Assembly: GCF_020217005.1 (NCBI RefSeq) | Contig: NZ_JAIWOI010000086.1 | Coordinates: 1 to 10,000 of the forward strand | Reading direction: 5' to 3' | Length of the DNA stretch: 10,000 bases | Origin: Rheinheimera sp. | GTDB lineage: Bacteria > Pseudomonadota > Gammaproteobacteria > Enterobacterales > Alteromonadaceae | Shown here: one piece after another, positions 1 through 7,435 of the stretch | How the letters are laid out: every line of letters begins with the position of its first letter | Position numbering within the stretch: the stretch's first letter is position 1 | The notes under the pieces: model-generated | The model's database searches: none | The model's input: the letters and a program-made list of their open reading frames with translations, nothing else | What the model was told of the DNA's origin: nothing | Position numbers and translations under genes: made by a program

Positions 1-765
<765 letters not shown>

Positions 766-767
766 CA

Positions 768-1217
768 GTGCCTCAAGTCAGTTTTTATCTGCTGCCCGAC
801 CAGGCTGCAGAAGCTGAATTACAGCTGGCGTCAGAGCCAGCTTTTTTTCATGTAGCAGCACAACTATGCGCCGACTTTTATCAGGCCGGACAGCGGGTTT
901 TTGTGTTCTGCCAAAATCAGGCGGACGCCGAACTGCTGGATGAGGTATTATGGCGCTTTGATCCAGAGCGATTTGTACCACACAATCTGGCGGGCGAAGG
1001 CCCGGCACGAGGCGCTCCGGTGGAAATCAGCTGGCTGCCGCCAGGCAACGCCAGACCGGTTTTAATTAATCTGTCAGCAACAGTGCCGCCTTTTAGTCAG
1101 CGTTTTCAACAGATTATCGAATTTGTTCCAGCCGAAGAACAGTTAAAGGTTCAGGCGCGGGAACGGTTCAAATTTTATCGCCAGTCGGGGTTAACCCCGC
1201 AAACAGTGCAGCTCTGA
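768..1217 (+). CDS. holC: DNA polymerase III subunit chi
   Basis: Chi is a small clamp-loader accessory subunit. It pairs with psi (HolD) and contacts single-stranded DNA-binding protein, linking the replicase to SSB-coated template. The product is 149 aa, against 147 in E. coli. It opens with the characteristic PQVSFYLLPDQ strand and carries the conserved FVPHNLAGEGP block followed by GAPVEISW near residues 68-91. Its C-terminal part, EFVPAEEQLKVQARERFKFY, matches the E. coli pattern. The start is a GTG at 768, preceded at 6-nt spacing by GAGGG (757-761), which lies inside the pepA 3' end. This layout suggests translational coupling to pepA. valS follows after 41 nt. All of these features are typical of the gammaproteobacterial pepA-holC-valS cluster, and I see nothing unusual in the gene. 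Confidence 0.95.
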   Translation: MPQVSFYLLPDQAAEAELQLASEPAFFHVAAQLCADFYQAGQRVFVFCQNQADAELLDEVLWRFDPERFVPHNLAGEGPARGAPVEISWLPPGNARPVLINLSATVPPFSQRFQQIIEFVPAEEQLKVQARERFKFYRQSGLTPQTVQL

Positions 1218-1258
1218 TGGCCGGCCTGCGTTTTTAGTGAGAGTTTCAGGTAACGAAG

Positions 1259-4135
1259 ATGGAAAAGACATTTAACCCGAGTCAAGTTGAACAAGCCATG
1301 TATCAGGCATGGGAAAGCAAAGGCTATTTCAAGCCAAGTGGTGATAACAGCAATGGTGCTTATTGCATCATGATCCCACCACCAAACGTGACCGGTAGCC
1401 TGCATATGGGCCATGCGTTCCAGCAAACCATTATGGATGCCTTAACCCGCTACAAGCGTATGCAGGGCAAAAACACCTTATGGCAGGTTGGTACTGACCA
1501 CGCTGGTATCGCCACACAGATGGTGGTGGAGCGTAAACTGGCTGCTGAAGGCAAACCAGACCGCCATGCTATGGGTCGCGACGCTTTTATTGAAAAAGTA
1601 TGGGAATGGAAAGCCGAATCAGGTGGCACCATCACCGAACAAATGCGCCGTTTAGGCAACTCTGTCGATTGGGACAAAGAGCGTTTCACTATGGACGCTG
1701 GCCTGTCGAATGCAGTACAGGAAGTCTTTGTCCGTTTGTATCAGGACGACCTGATTTACCGTGGCAAACGCCTGGTGAACTGGGATCCGAAGCTGCATAC
1801 GGCTATTTCTGATTTAGAAGTAGAAAACAAAGAACAAAAAGGCCACCTGTGGAACTTACGGTACCCGCTGGCCGATGGTGTGACGACAGCGGATGGCAAA
1901 AACTACATCGTAGTAGCCACTACCCGTCCTGAAACTATGCTGGGCGATACAGGTGTAGCAGTCAACCCGGACGATGAGCGTTACCAGTCCCTGATTGGTA
2001 AAGAAGTGCTGCTGCCGCTGGTGAATCGCCGTATTCCAATTCTGGCGGACGAACATGCAGATAAAGACAAAGGCACAGGCTGTGTAAAAATCACGCCAGC
2101 TCACGACTTTAACGACTACGAAGTAGGCAAACGTCATCAGTTGCCGATGATCAACGTGATGACAGCGGACGCCACTATCCGCACTGAAGGCGAGTGTTTC
2201 TTCCCGAATGGCGAAGCCAACCCTGCGCATAACGCCCTGATCCCGGCTGAATTCCAGGGCCTGGAGCGTTACGCCGCCCGTAAAGCCATAGTAGCGGCTT
2301 TTGATACAGCTGGCCTTCTGGACAAAGTAGAAGATCACAACAACACCCTGCCGTACGGCGACCGTTCTGGTGTGGTGATTGAGCCTTTACTGACAGACCA
2401 ATGGTATGTGCGTGTTGCGCCTATGGCGAAAACCGCCATTGAAGCTGTGGAAAACGGCGACATTCAGTTTGTACCTAAGCAGTACGAAAACATGTACTAC
2501 AGCTGGATGCGTGACATTCAGGACTGGTGTATCAGCCGTCAGCTGTGGTGGGGTCACCGTATTCCTGCCTGGTACGACGAAGCGGGCAAAGTGTATGTAG
2601 GTCGTGATGAAGCTGAAGTACGTGCTAAGCACGACTTAGGCAATGACGTGAAATTACGTCAGGACAACGATGTACTGGACACCTGGTTCAGCTCAGCGCT
2701 GTGGACCTTCTCTACGTTAGGCTGGCCTGAAAACACTGAAGATTTAAAAACCTTCCACCCGACTGACGTATTAGTCACTGGTTTTGACATTATTTTCTTC
2801 TGGGTAGCCCGGATGATTATGATGACGATGCATTTCATCAAAGATGAAAACGGTAAGCCGCAAGTGCCGTTTAAGACTGTCTATGTGACTGGCCTTATTC
2901 GTGATGAAAACGGCGACAAGATGTCCAAGTCCAAGGGCAACGTGATTGACCCGCTGGATATGATTGACGGTATTAGTCTGGACGATCTGCTGGCCAAACG
3001 CACCAGCAATATGATGCAGCCGCAGCTGGCCGAAAAAATTGGCAACCAGACCAAAAAACAATTCCCTGAAGGTATTGAAGCCAGTGGCACTGACGCGCTG
3101 CGTTTCACTTTAGCGGCGTTAGCCTCTACAGGCCGCGATATCAACTGGGATATGAAACGTTTAGACGGTTACCGTAACTTCTGTAACAAGCTGTGGAACG
3201 CCAGCCGTTACGTCACCATGATGACCGAAGAAAAAGATTGTGGACTGGCTGTTGACGGTAAAGCTGGCGATATGGAGCTGTCGTTAGCCGATCAGTGGAT
3301 CATCAGCCAGTATCAGCAAACCATCAGCCAGTTCCGCGGTTATTTAGACAGCTACCGTTTTGATATGGCGGCCAATACGCTGTATGAATTCACCTGGAAC
3401 CAGTTCTGTGACTGGTACTTAGAGCTGACTAAGCCTGTACTGTTTAAAGGCACCGAAGCTCAGCAACGTGGTACCCGTCATACCTTACTGACAGTACTGG
3501 AATCTTTGCTGCGTTTAATGCACCCCATTATGCCGTTTATTACCGAAGAGATTTGGCAGCGTGTTGCGCCAATGATCAGAAGCGATATCAAGCCAGGCGA
3601 CAGCATAATGCTGCAAGCTTACCCTGAATTTAACCAGGCGCTGGTAAACGAAACCGCCACTGCCGATCTGGAATGGGTGAAGAGCTTTATCGTTGCTATC
3701 CGTAACGTGCGTGGCGAAATGGATATAGCACCAAGCAAGCCGTTGTCTGTACTGGTGCGTAACCTGACAGCAGATGATAGCCGCCGTTTACAAAGCAATC
3801 TGGCCTTCCTGCAGAATATGGCGAAGTTAGAAGCCATTACTGTACTGGCCGATGGCGAAACAGCTCCAGCTTGTGCAGCTCAGCTGTTGGGTAAGATGGA
3901 TATTCTGATCCCTATGGCAGGCCTGATCGACAAAGAAGCTGAACTCTCCCGTATTGCCAAGCAACTGGAAAAAGCCCAGCAGGAACATGACCGCGTGGCC
4001 GGTAAACTGGCGAATGAAGGCTTTGTCGCCAAAGCGCCTGAGGCAGTACTTGCGAAAGAGCGCGAAAAACTGGCTGAAGCTTTGGAAGCGATCAGCAAGT
4101 TAAAAGCTCAGCAGGCCCAAATAGCGGCGATTTAA
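1259..4135 (+). CDS. valS: Valyl-tRNA synthetase
   Basis: This class Ia aminoacyl-tRNA synthetase charges tRNA-Val in the cytosol and hydrolyses mischarged Thr-tRNA-Val at a separate editing site. It has 958 residues (951 in E. coli). The HIGH signature appears as HMGH at residues 49-52, after the PPPNVTGSL run. The CP1 editing domain holds TTRPE at 221-225. [10 protein letters not shown] lies in the catalytic core, and KMSKS is at 554-558. The anticodon-binding helical domain follows. The last 70 or so residues (from about 886) are charged and heptad-like, forming the C-terminal coiled-coil arm typical of ValRS. The ATG at 1259 is preceded by AGG (1248-1250). No terminator separates it from holC, so it is likely the last gene of the pepA-holC-valS operon. 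A strong intrinsic terminator starts 21 nt after the stop. Confidence 0.99.
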   Translation: MEKTFNPSQVEQAMYQAWESKGYFKPSGDNSNGAYCIMIPPPNVTGSLHMGHAFQQTIMDALTRYKRMQGKNTLWQVGTDHAGIATQMVVERKLAAEGKPDRHAMGRDAFIEKVWEWKAESGGTITEQMRRLGNSVDWDKERFTMDAGLSNAVQEVFVRLYQDDLIYRGKRLVNWDPKLHTAISDLEVENKEQKGHLWNLRYPLADGVTTADGKNYIVVATTRPETMLGDTGVAVNPDDERYQSLIGKEVLLPLVNRRIPILADEHADKDKGTGCVKITPAHDFNDYEVGKRHQLPMINVMTADATIRTEGECFFPNGEANPAHNALIPAEFQGLERYAARKAIVAAFDTAGLLDKVEDHNNTLPYGDRSGVVIEPLLTDQWYVRVAPMAKTAIEAVENGDIQFVPKQYENMYYSWMRDIQDWCISRQLWWGHRIPAWYDEAGKVYVGRDEAEVRAKHDLGNDVKLRQDNDVLDTWFSSALWTFSTLGWPENTEDLKTFHPTDVLVTGFDIIFFWVARMIMMTMHFIKDENGKPQVPFKTVYVTGLIRDENGDKMSKSKGNVIDPLDMIDGISLDDLLAKRTSNMMQPQLAEKIGNQTKKQFPEGIEASGTDALRFTLAALASTGRDINWDMKRLDGYRNFCNKLWNASRYVTMMTEEKDCGLAVDGKAGDMELSLADQWIISQYQQTISQFRGYLDSYRFDMAANTLYEFTWNQFCDWYLELTKPVLFKGTEAQQRGTRHTLLTVLESLLRLMHPIMPFITEEIWQRVAPMIRSDIKPGDSIMLQAYPEFNQALVNETATADLEWVKSFIVAIRNVRGEMDIAPSKPLSVLVRNLTADDSRRLQSNLAFLQNMAKLEAITVLADGETAPACAAQLLGKMDILIPMAGLIDKEAELSRIAKQLEKAQQEHDRVAGKLANEGFVAKAPEAVLAKEREKLAEALEAISKLKAQQAQIAAI

Positions 4136-4156
4136 CTACCAGGTCAATGCACTAGT

Positions 4157-4184
4157 AAAAGGCGGCTTTTGAGTCGCCTTTTTT
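4157..4184. terminator. Intrinsic terminator of the valS operon, possibly bidirectional
   Basis: The arms AAAAGGCG (4157-4164) and CGCCTTTT (4175-4182) pair perfectly. The stem extends inward by G-U, C-G and U-A pairs around a TTTG loop, and a run of six T follows the GCC. Read on the other strand, the hairpin is also followed by a T run, so it can serve the convergent small gene at 4196-4399 as well. Confidence 0.9.
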
Positions 4185-4195
4185 ATCGCTTTGAT

Positions 4196-4399
4196 TCAGC
4201 TGTCACTTTTTCTCTTGCCAGAGTCGGCTCTGAAACGCCGCCACCCTATAGGCAGATAAACCAAAGCCGCTGCACATAATGTCACCAGACAGACAGCTAT
4301 CACCAGTTGATACACAATGTAATTAGTCGCCTCCACTGAGACAAACCAGCTGGCAATCACACCACTGACAAAAAACAAAACACGTACTATCCATCCCAT
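4196..4399 (-). CDS. Small two-helix membrane protein of unknown function
   Basis: I do not recognise the family. The 67-residue product has two clear hydrophobic segments, about residues 3-20 and 28-51. They are separated by a short polar loop containing Glu23, and a basic tail follows with Trp53-Arg-Arg, Arg57 and several Lys/Arg. The positive-inside rule would place the C-terminus in the cytoplasm. The start is supported by TGAGGT (complement of 4406-4411), 6 nt ahead of the ATG at 4397-4399, which is a good Shine-Dalgarno sequence. The gene converges on valS and shares the terminator at 4157-4184 with it. It is transcribed away from the small exported protein at 4738. That the ORF is real is an inference from the ribosome binding site, the clean hydropathy and the convergent layout with a bidirectional terminator; no homology is recognised. 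Confidence 0.6.
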   Translation of the reverse strand: MGWIVRVLFFVSGVIASWFVSVEATNYIVYQLVIAVCLVTLCAAALVYLPIGWRRFRADSGKRKSDS

Positions 4400-4737
4400 A
4401 GCGATACCTCAGTCAAAGGCAAGAGCAAGGTAGCAGCACCTTGCGACTCATAGCGAAAGATCCCAACAGCAACTACTTTATCCCCCTTTGCAGTATGATT
4501 TTTTGATATAGACCAGGTTATTTGAGTTTTGCACCTGCGATCCCGCCATGATCTGCCAACGCATTCTGAAAGCCATGAGGTTACGCACTAGCAAGTGCCT
4601 TACAAGCTCTCCTCATCGCAAAAAATTGTAAAGTTCCGGTAAAAAACTTGGACTGCAGAGCAATCTGCTATACCATCCGCGCCGCCTGCAGCAAGCAGTT
4701 GCAGCTTATTTATTCATTCTCAAATGGAAGAGACACC
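4400..4737. other. 338-nt divergent intergenic region with hairpins
   Basis: This region lies between two divergently transcribed small genes and should hold both promoters. It contains a 7-bp hairpin at 4425-4444 (arms GCAAGGT / ACCTTGC, loop of 6 nt) in the leader of the - strand gene. It also contains a nested pair of inverted repeats at 4575-4616 and the candidate + strand promoter at 4648-4674. No convincing reading frame is present apart from an in-frame upstream extension of the 4738 gene, which I reject. Confidence 0.6.
4648..4674 (+). promoter_or_regulatory. Candidate extended -10 promoter for the small exported protein
   Basis: TTGGAC (4648-4653) lies 15 nt before TATACC (4669-4674). 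The -10 is preceded by TG plus one base, making an extended -10 element that tolerates the short spacer. Transcription would start near 4681, giving a leader of roughly 57 nt before the ATG at 4738. This is a match by eye only. Confidence 0.4.
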
Positions 4738-5139
4738 ATGAAATTAAAGTTAAGCGCCTTATTGATTGCCTTCGTCGTGACTACAGCTCCAGCTCAGGCT
4801 GACTGGTTAAACGCGGTAAAAGATAGCGTGGGCAGTACACTGAAAGACACCAAAGACAGCGCCAAAACCGCTGCTTTAAATACCTCAGTGCGCACAGCTT
4901 TAGGTTTAACTGAAGGTAAATCTACTCAGGCTGCTATTGCCGAGAAACTAGGTGAGCCAGTAAGCAAAACAGAAAAGGATGGCACAAGCTTGTGGTTGTA
5001 TGACGTGACCGCATTATCTGCCAGCTACCCGACTTTAACTGAACTGGTAAAAACTCAGGAAGCGGCGCAAAAGTCAGTGCAATTAAGCTTTAATGCTGAC
5101 GTATTAGCTAAAGTAGAGCTGATCAACAAAGCCAAGTAA
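4738..5139 (+). CDS. Small exported protein with BamE/SmpA-like C-terminal half
   Basis: The product has 133 residues and a typical Sec signal peptide: two lysines, a hydrophobic core, and a cleavage site after Ala-Gln-Ala at residue 21. It has no lipobox cysteine, so the mature protein of about 112 residues should be soluble in the periplasm rather than a lipoprotein. Residues 25-48 are Lys/Asp/Ser/Thr rich and probably form an amphipathic helix. The C-terminal part has the pattern LGEP (71-74), then Asp-Gly, then LWLYDV (85-90), and ends in a strand ending VQLSFNADVLAKVE. This resembles the compact fold of the BamE/SmpA-OmlA family. That resemblance is an inference from pattern; I cannot name an orthologue. 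The start at 4738 is preferred because GGAAGAG (4726-4732) sits just upstream and the signal peptide begins exactly there. The gene appears monocistronic, with its own promoter candidate and a strong terminator. Confidence 0.8.
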   Translation: MKLKLSALLIAFVVTTAPAQADWLNAVKDSVGSTLKDTKDSAKTAALNTSVRTALGLTEGKSTQAAIAEKLGEPVSKTEKDGTSLWLYDVTALSASYPTLTELVKTQEAAQKSVQLSFNADVLAKVELINKAK

Positions 5140-5148
5140 TTCTTTGCT

Positions 5149-5177
5149 CACTGCCGCAGTCAGCGGCAGTGTTTTTT
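5149..5177 (+). terminator. Intrinsic terminator after the small exported protein
   Basis: The perfect 9-bp stem CACTGCCGC / GCGGCAGTG has a 5-nt AGTCA loop and is followed directly by six T. It begins 9 nt after the TAA at 5137-5139. The next gene therefore needs its own promoter. Confidence 0.95.
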
Positions 5178-5246
5178 CCTCAACACTTTCTCCTGCAATG
5201 CCTGCATTTTCACTGTGTTTTACTTACACTCAGATCTTGCTAAGTA

Positions 5247-5267
5247 ATTGAAGTTGCAGCGCGACTA
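5247..5267 (+). repeat. REP-like imperfect palindrome, copy A
   Basis: ATTGA is followed by AGTTGC-AGC-GCGACT (5252-5266) and an A. The arms pair over 6 positions, including one G-U wobble, around a 3-nt loop. Copy B at 8537-8557 is identical at 19 of 21 positions and lies in the same orientation. Read on the - strand the block is TAGTCGC-GCT-GCAACT, close to the layout of bacterial REP units (a short conserved tetranucleotide followed by a palindrome). Confidence 0.55.
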
Positions 5268-5371
5268 AAGTGCAGTGGCTGGGCTTGCCACACCCGTTTT
5301 CTGTCCAATCCGGGGGCGAAAAGAATGTTGTCCCGCCCTATACGACTGCCTGTCACGCAGCCGAAGGGAGA

Positions 5372-5399
5372 TTGTACAAAACATTTTTTTTGTTATTAT
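5372..5399 (+). promoter_or_regulatory. Candidate sigma70 promoter for the NhaC-family transporter
   Basis: TTGTAC (5372-5377) and TATTAT (5394-5399) are separated by 16 nt that include a run of eight T. The -10 matches consensus at 5 of 6 positions and the -35 at only 3 of 6. Initiation would fall near 5406, giving an unusually long leader of about 180 nt. Confidence 0.4.
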
Positions 5400-5407
5400 T
5401 GCGCGCC

Positions 5408-5430
5408 TGAATTTAACCCGTGTAAATTCA
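5408..5430. promoter_or_regulatory. 23-bp dyad (possible operator or 5' hairpin)
   Basis: TGAATTTA (5408-5415) and TAAATTCA (5423-5430) are perfect inverted repeats separated by 7 nt. The dyad starts just after the predicted -10, where a repressor would block initiation. As RNA it would be an 8-bp hairpin at the very 5' end of the transcript. It does not fit the TyrR or ArgR box spacing. Confidence 0.45.
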
Positions 5431-5516
5431 TCTTGTTGTAGACCCAAAGCTGAAAAAAATTACATGAAAAGCAATTGAACTCAGCACGGGCTCTGGCAGC
5501 TAAACCCCCAAACACT

Positions 5517-5553
5517 CCGTATGCAATTCATGCAACGGTTGGCTTTTATTTTT
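5517..5553 (+). promoter_or_regulatory. Attenuator-like hairpin with U-rich tail in the transporter leader
   Basis: CCGT and TGCA (5517-5525, with a bulged A at 5521) pair with TGCA and ACGG (5531-5538) around an ATTCA loop. The U-rich run TTGGCTTTTATTTTT (5539-5553) follows at once. This is the shape of an intrinsic terminator placed inside the leader, about 35 nt before the start codon. A 13-codon frame (MQFMQRLAFIFLA, 5521-5562) overlaps it but lacks a ribosome binding site. Confidence 0.4.
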
Positions 5554-5587
5554 CTGGCGTAGCCAGGCTTTGTGAAGGAACCCTTTA

Positions 5588-7018
5588 ATGGATTCACCAA
5601 GTGCCATTAGTTTGATCCCACCCGTAGTAGTGATGGCAGTCGCCATCTGGCTGAAGCGGCCTATTTTGTCGCTAGTGGTGGGCGCAGTTGCAGGTTTGCT
5701 GATGCTGTTTCCCACTCAACCTTTTGAGTTATTGAATACCTTTGCTGAGATTTCGACCAGTGTGATGCAGGATGAAACCATAGGTTGGTTGATTCTGGTC
5801 TGTGGTGGTTTTGGCTCTTTAATTGGCTTGTTGATCCATACCGGAGGCGCTGTGGCTTTTGGTCGTTCAGCCTCTAAGCTGGCTACAGGCCCCAAATCAT
5901 CCATGTTTATGACCTTTGTTTTGGGCTGCATTATTTTTATCGATGATTACCTGAACGCTTTGAGCGTGGGTGAAGCGATGAAAAGAGTAACGGACAAATA
6001 CAAAATATCCCGCCAGATGCTGGCTTATATAGTGGACTCCACCGCCGCCCCTATTTGCGTCATTATTCCTATTTCTACCTGGGCTATCTTTTTTGGCGGT
6101 TTACTGGAGAACAACAAAGTAGCTGAAGCAGGGCAAGGTGTGGATGTGTATATGCAAGCCATTCCATATATGTTGTATCCATGGCTGGCTGTCTTAATGG
6201 TCCTGCTGGTGACACTAAAAATCATGCCAGCCATAGGGCCAATGAAAAAAGCTGAGCTGGCTGCACAAAATGGTACGCCGCTGGATATGCTGCCAGATGT
6301 GGGTGTTGAGGCTAGCGCCAGCCATCATCCTATCAAGGGTCAGGATGTACCAGCAGGAGATCAATACGCTGTGCATTCGATGGAACAGGAGTTCGAAGAC
6401 AGCAATAAACAAGGCAAGCTGCGTAACTTCATTGTACCTATGTTGATGCTGATTGGCTTTACCATCTATTTTGATATCGATGTACTCAAAGGTCTGTTAG
6501 TCACCTTAGTACTGACTTTAGCTTTTTATTCCTACCAGCGTCTGATGCCTTTGGGTGAAATGATGGAAGTGATGATGAATGGTTTTAAGACCATGCTGCC
6601 AGCCATCTGCACCGTCATAGCGGCCTTTATCTTTAAAGATGTCTGTGACAAGTTATTGCTGCCTCAGTACGTGATTGAGAACCTGACACCTTATATGACG
6701 GCGCAGATGTTGCCCGCTATTGTATTTTTAGCTATGGCAATACTCTCCTTTGCCACTGGCTCATCATGGGGGATTTTTGCAGTATCCATTCCTATTGTGA
6801 TGCCTTTGGCTTACGCGGTGGAAGCTGATATTCCTTTAGTAATAGGTGCGCTGTTATCAGCCAGCTCCTTTGGCAGTCAGGCCTGTTTCTACAGTGACTC
6901 TACTGTGTTGGCCGCCCAGGGTTCAGGTTGTAATCTGGTGTCTCATGCGATGACCCAGCTGCCTTACACTTTAATAGCGGCCAGTTTAGCTTTTATCGGC
7001 TTTATCCTGATTGCTTAA
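5588..7018 (+). CDS. NhaC-family Na+/H+ antiporter-type transporter
   Basis: This is a 476-residue inner-membrane protein of the NhaC superfamily. NhaC itself exchanges Na+ for protons (about 462 residues in alkaliphilic Bacillus). I count 11-12 hydrophobic segments: near 6-23, 25-41, 64-87, 104-125, 144-173 (probably re-entrant), 190-212, 278-319 (two helices), 332-352, 372-409 and 414-443 (re-entrant type), and 458-476. Conserved-looking membrane acidic and polar motifs are FIDDY (117-121), ATGSSWG (389-395) and YSDST (435-439). A hydrophilic loop of about 40 residues at roughly 237-276, with paired His, splits the two halves. The start ATG has AAGGAA (5575-5580) 7 nt upstream. Relatives in this superfamily include malate/lactate exchangers and predicted lysine transporters (LysW), so the substrate is open. 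The leader shows no recognisable lysine riboswitch. The gene stands alone, with terminators before 5177 and after 7061. Confidence 0.92.
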   Translation: MDSPSAISLIPPVVVMAVAIWLKRPILSLVVGAVAGLLMLFPTQPFELLNTFAEISTSVMQDETIGWLILVCGGFGSLIGLLIHTGGAVAFGRSASKLATGPKSSMFMTFVLGCIIFIDDYLNALSVGEAMKRVTDKYKISRQMLAYIVDSTAAPICVIIPISTWAIFFGGLLENNKVAEAGQGVDVYMQAIPYMLYPWLAVLMVLLVTLKIMPAIGPMKKAELAAQNGTPLDMLPDVGVEASASHHPIKGQDVPAGDQYAVHSMEQEFEDSNKQGKLRNFIVPMLMLIGFTIYFDIDVLKGLLVTLVLTLAFYSYQRLMPLGEMMEVMMNGFKTMLPAICTVIAAFIFKDVCDKLLLPQYVIENLTPYMTAQMLPAIVFLAMAILSFATGSSWGIFAVSIPIVMPLAYAVEADIPLVIGALLSASSFGSQACFYSDSTVLAAQGSGCNLVSHAMTQLPYTLIAASLAFIGFILIA

Positions 7019-7037
7019 ATCTTCGAAGTTCAATAAT

Positions 7038-7061
7038 ACAAGGCACCGCAAGGTGCCTTGT
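7038..7061 (+). terminator. Hairpin terminator after the transporter gene
   Basis: CAAGGCACC (7039-7047) and GGTGCCTTG (7052-7060) form a perfect 9-bp stem, 10 bp with A7038-T7061, closed by a stable GCAA tetraloop. The tail TTCATTT is only moderately T-rich, so termination may be partial. It lies 20 nt after the TAA stop. Confidence 0.8.
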
Positions 7062-7124
7062 TCATTTCAGCTACAGGCCAAATGTATCTTGGTTATAACT
7101 TTTGGCGATATAGAAAACCTTCAG

Positions 7125-7139
7125 CCTTTAATCCATAAA
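7125..7139 (+). repeat. Direct repeat, copy 1
   Basis: CCTTTAATCCATAAA here and CCTTTATTCCATAAA at 7237-7251 differ at one of 15 positions, and the copies are 112 nt apart. Both lie upstream of the oxygenase gene, so they may be paired protein-binding sites. Confidence 0.5.
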
Positions 7140-7212
7140 AACGCATAAATTTATACCTCCTATCTTGTTTTTACGAAATACTGTTACAAATAAGCCAGTT
7201 AGCGAAGGTCAG

Positions 7213-7229
7213 ATTTATAAAGTATAAAT
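7213..7229. promoter_or_regulatory. Perfect 7-bp dyad (possible operator)
   Basis: ATTTATA and TATAAAT flank a 3-nt AAG spacer. A related perfect palindrome, ATAAATTTAT, lies at 7145-7154. The paired AT-rich dyads suggest a regulator-binding region, though AT-rich DNA produces such matches easily. Confidence 0.35.
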
Positions 7230-7236
7230 GCCCGCA

Positions 7237-7251
7237 CCTTTATTCCATAAA
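7237..7251 (+). repeat. Direct repeat, copy 2
   Basis: This is the partner of the repeat at 7125-7139, with 14 of 15 positions identical and the same orientation. It lies inside the loop of the long-range inverted repeat 7197-7210 / 7282-7292. Confidence 0.5.
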
Positions 7252-7343
7252 GTTTTAGATAGTAAGACTTTTATGCCTAAAGACCGCTAACTATCCAGAC
7301 ATCCGGTTATTTCTAATTCATCTAAACAAGACCAATCCATTAG

Positions 7344-7372
7344 TTATTTAACTTTCTACTCAGGCCTAGAAT
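7344..7372 (+). promoter_or_regulatory. Candidate promoter for the oxygenase gene
   Basis: TAGAAT (7367-7372) matches the -10 consensus at 5 of 6 positions. The best spaced -35 is TTATTT (7344-7349), 17 nt upstream and weak, which would fit an activator-dependent promoter. The predicted transcript starts near 7379 and immediately forms the hairpin CAGAGC-CACT-GCTCTG (7388-7403). Confidence 0.35.
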
Positions 7373-7387
7373 GCGCTCACTTTCTGG

Positions 7388-7403
7388 CAGAGCCACTGCT
7401 CTG
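7388..7403 (+). promoter_or_regulatory. 5' leader hairpin of the oxygenase mRNA
   Basis: A perfect 6-bp stem CAGAGC / GCTCTG with a CACT loop lies 23 nt ahead of the GAGG ribosome binding site (7427-7430). Close to the predicted 5' end it could stabilise the message. No known riboswitch is recognised. Confidence 0.4.
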
Positions 7404-7435
7404 TAATGCAGAACCCTAAGCACAACGAGGTTTTT

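Larger units (their letters stand above)
5140..5587. other. 448-nt non-coding region ahead of the NhaC-family transporter
   Basis: After the terminator this stretch holds, in order: a palindrome shared with 8542-8556 (5252-5266); a 5-bp hairpin GTGGC / GCCAC at 5275-5291; a GGGCG / CGCCC pairing; a CTGC / GCAG hairpin near 5346-5360; a T-rich tract with a candidate promoter (5372-5399); a dyad at 5408-5430; an attenuator-like hairpin (5517-5553); and a CTGGC / GCCAG hairpin (5554-5566) just ahead of the ribosome binding site. Short reading frames on either strand lack ribosome binding sites and family resemblance, and I do not call them genes. I looked for lysine, SAM, cobalamin, TPP and Mn-type riboswitch hallmarks and found none convincing. 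Confidence 0.7.
7019..7435. other. 417-nt AT-rich intergenic region upstream of the oxygenase
   Basis: After the terminator at 7038-7061 the stretch is AT-rich and free of convincing genes. It holds a 15-nt direct repeat with one mismatch (7125-7139 and 7237-7251), and a dyad ATTTATA-AAG-TATAAAT (7213-7229). A long-range inverted repeat runs between 7197-7210 and 7282-7292. A candidate promoter lies at 7344-7372, and a 6-bp leader hairpin is at 7388-7403. Confidence 0.6.

Noticed and set aside
1205..1236. Terminator between holC and valS (GGCCGGCC followed by GTTTTT)
   Set aside because: GGCCGGCC is self-complementary with no loop, and the outer GCAG / CTGC pairing is only 4 bp. Operon read-through into valS is more plausible.
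1856..2338. 160-codon frame on the - strand inside valS
   Set aside because: It is fully contained in a certain gene, has no family resemblance and is best explained as a shadow of valS codon use.
4691..4700. Third copy of the AGTTGCAG palindrome near 4697-4705
   Set aside because: Only AGTTGCAGC is shared. The right arm GCGACT is missing, so it cannot form the hairpin.
4648..4737. N-terminal extension of the exported protein from a TTG codon at 4648
   Set aside because: The extension would run through the candidate promoter and put 30 residues ahead of a clean signal peptide. The ATG at 4738 has its own ribosome binding site.
5240..5400. Lysine riboswitch (L-box) upstream of the NhaC-family transporter
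   Set aside because: A GCCGAAG string occurs at 5360-5366, as in L-box cores, but the expected GAGGTGCG-type 5' segment, the AAGTA element and the order and spacing of helices are absent. It would also lie upstream of the only promoter I can propose.
5265..5478. Overlapping 60-67 codon frames on both strands in the transporter leader
   Set aside because: They have no ribosome binding site and low-complexity, Arg/Cys-rich translations, and they overlap structured and promoter-like DNA.
7406..7435. Earlier ATG start for the oxygenase
   Set aside because: It has no Shine-Dalgarno sequence, and the added 10 residues lie outside the family domain. GAGG sits correctly for the ATG at 7436.
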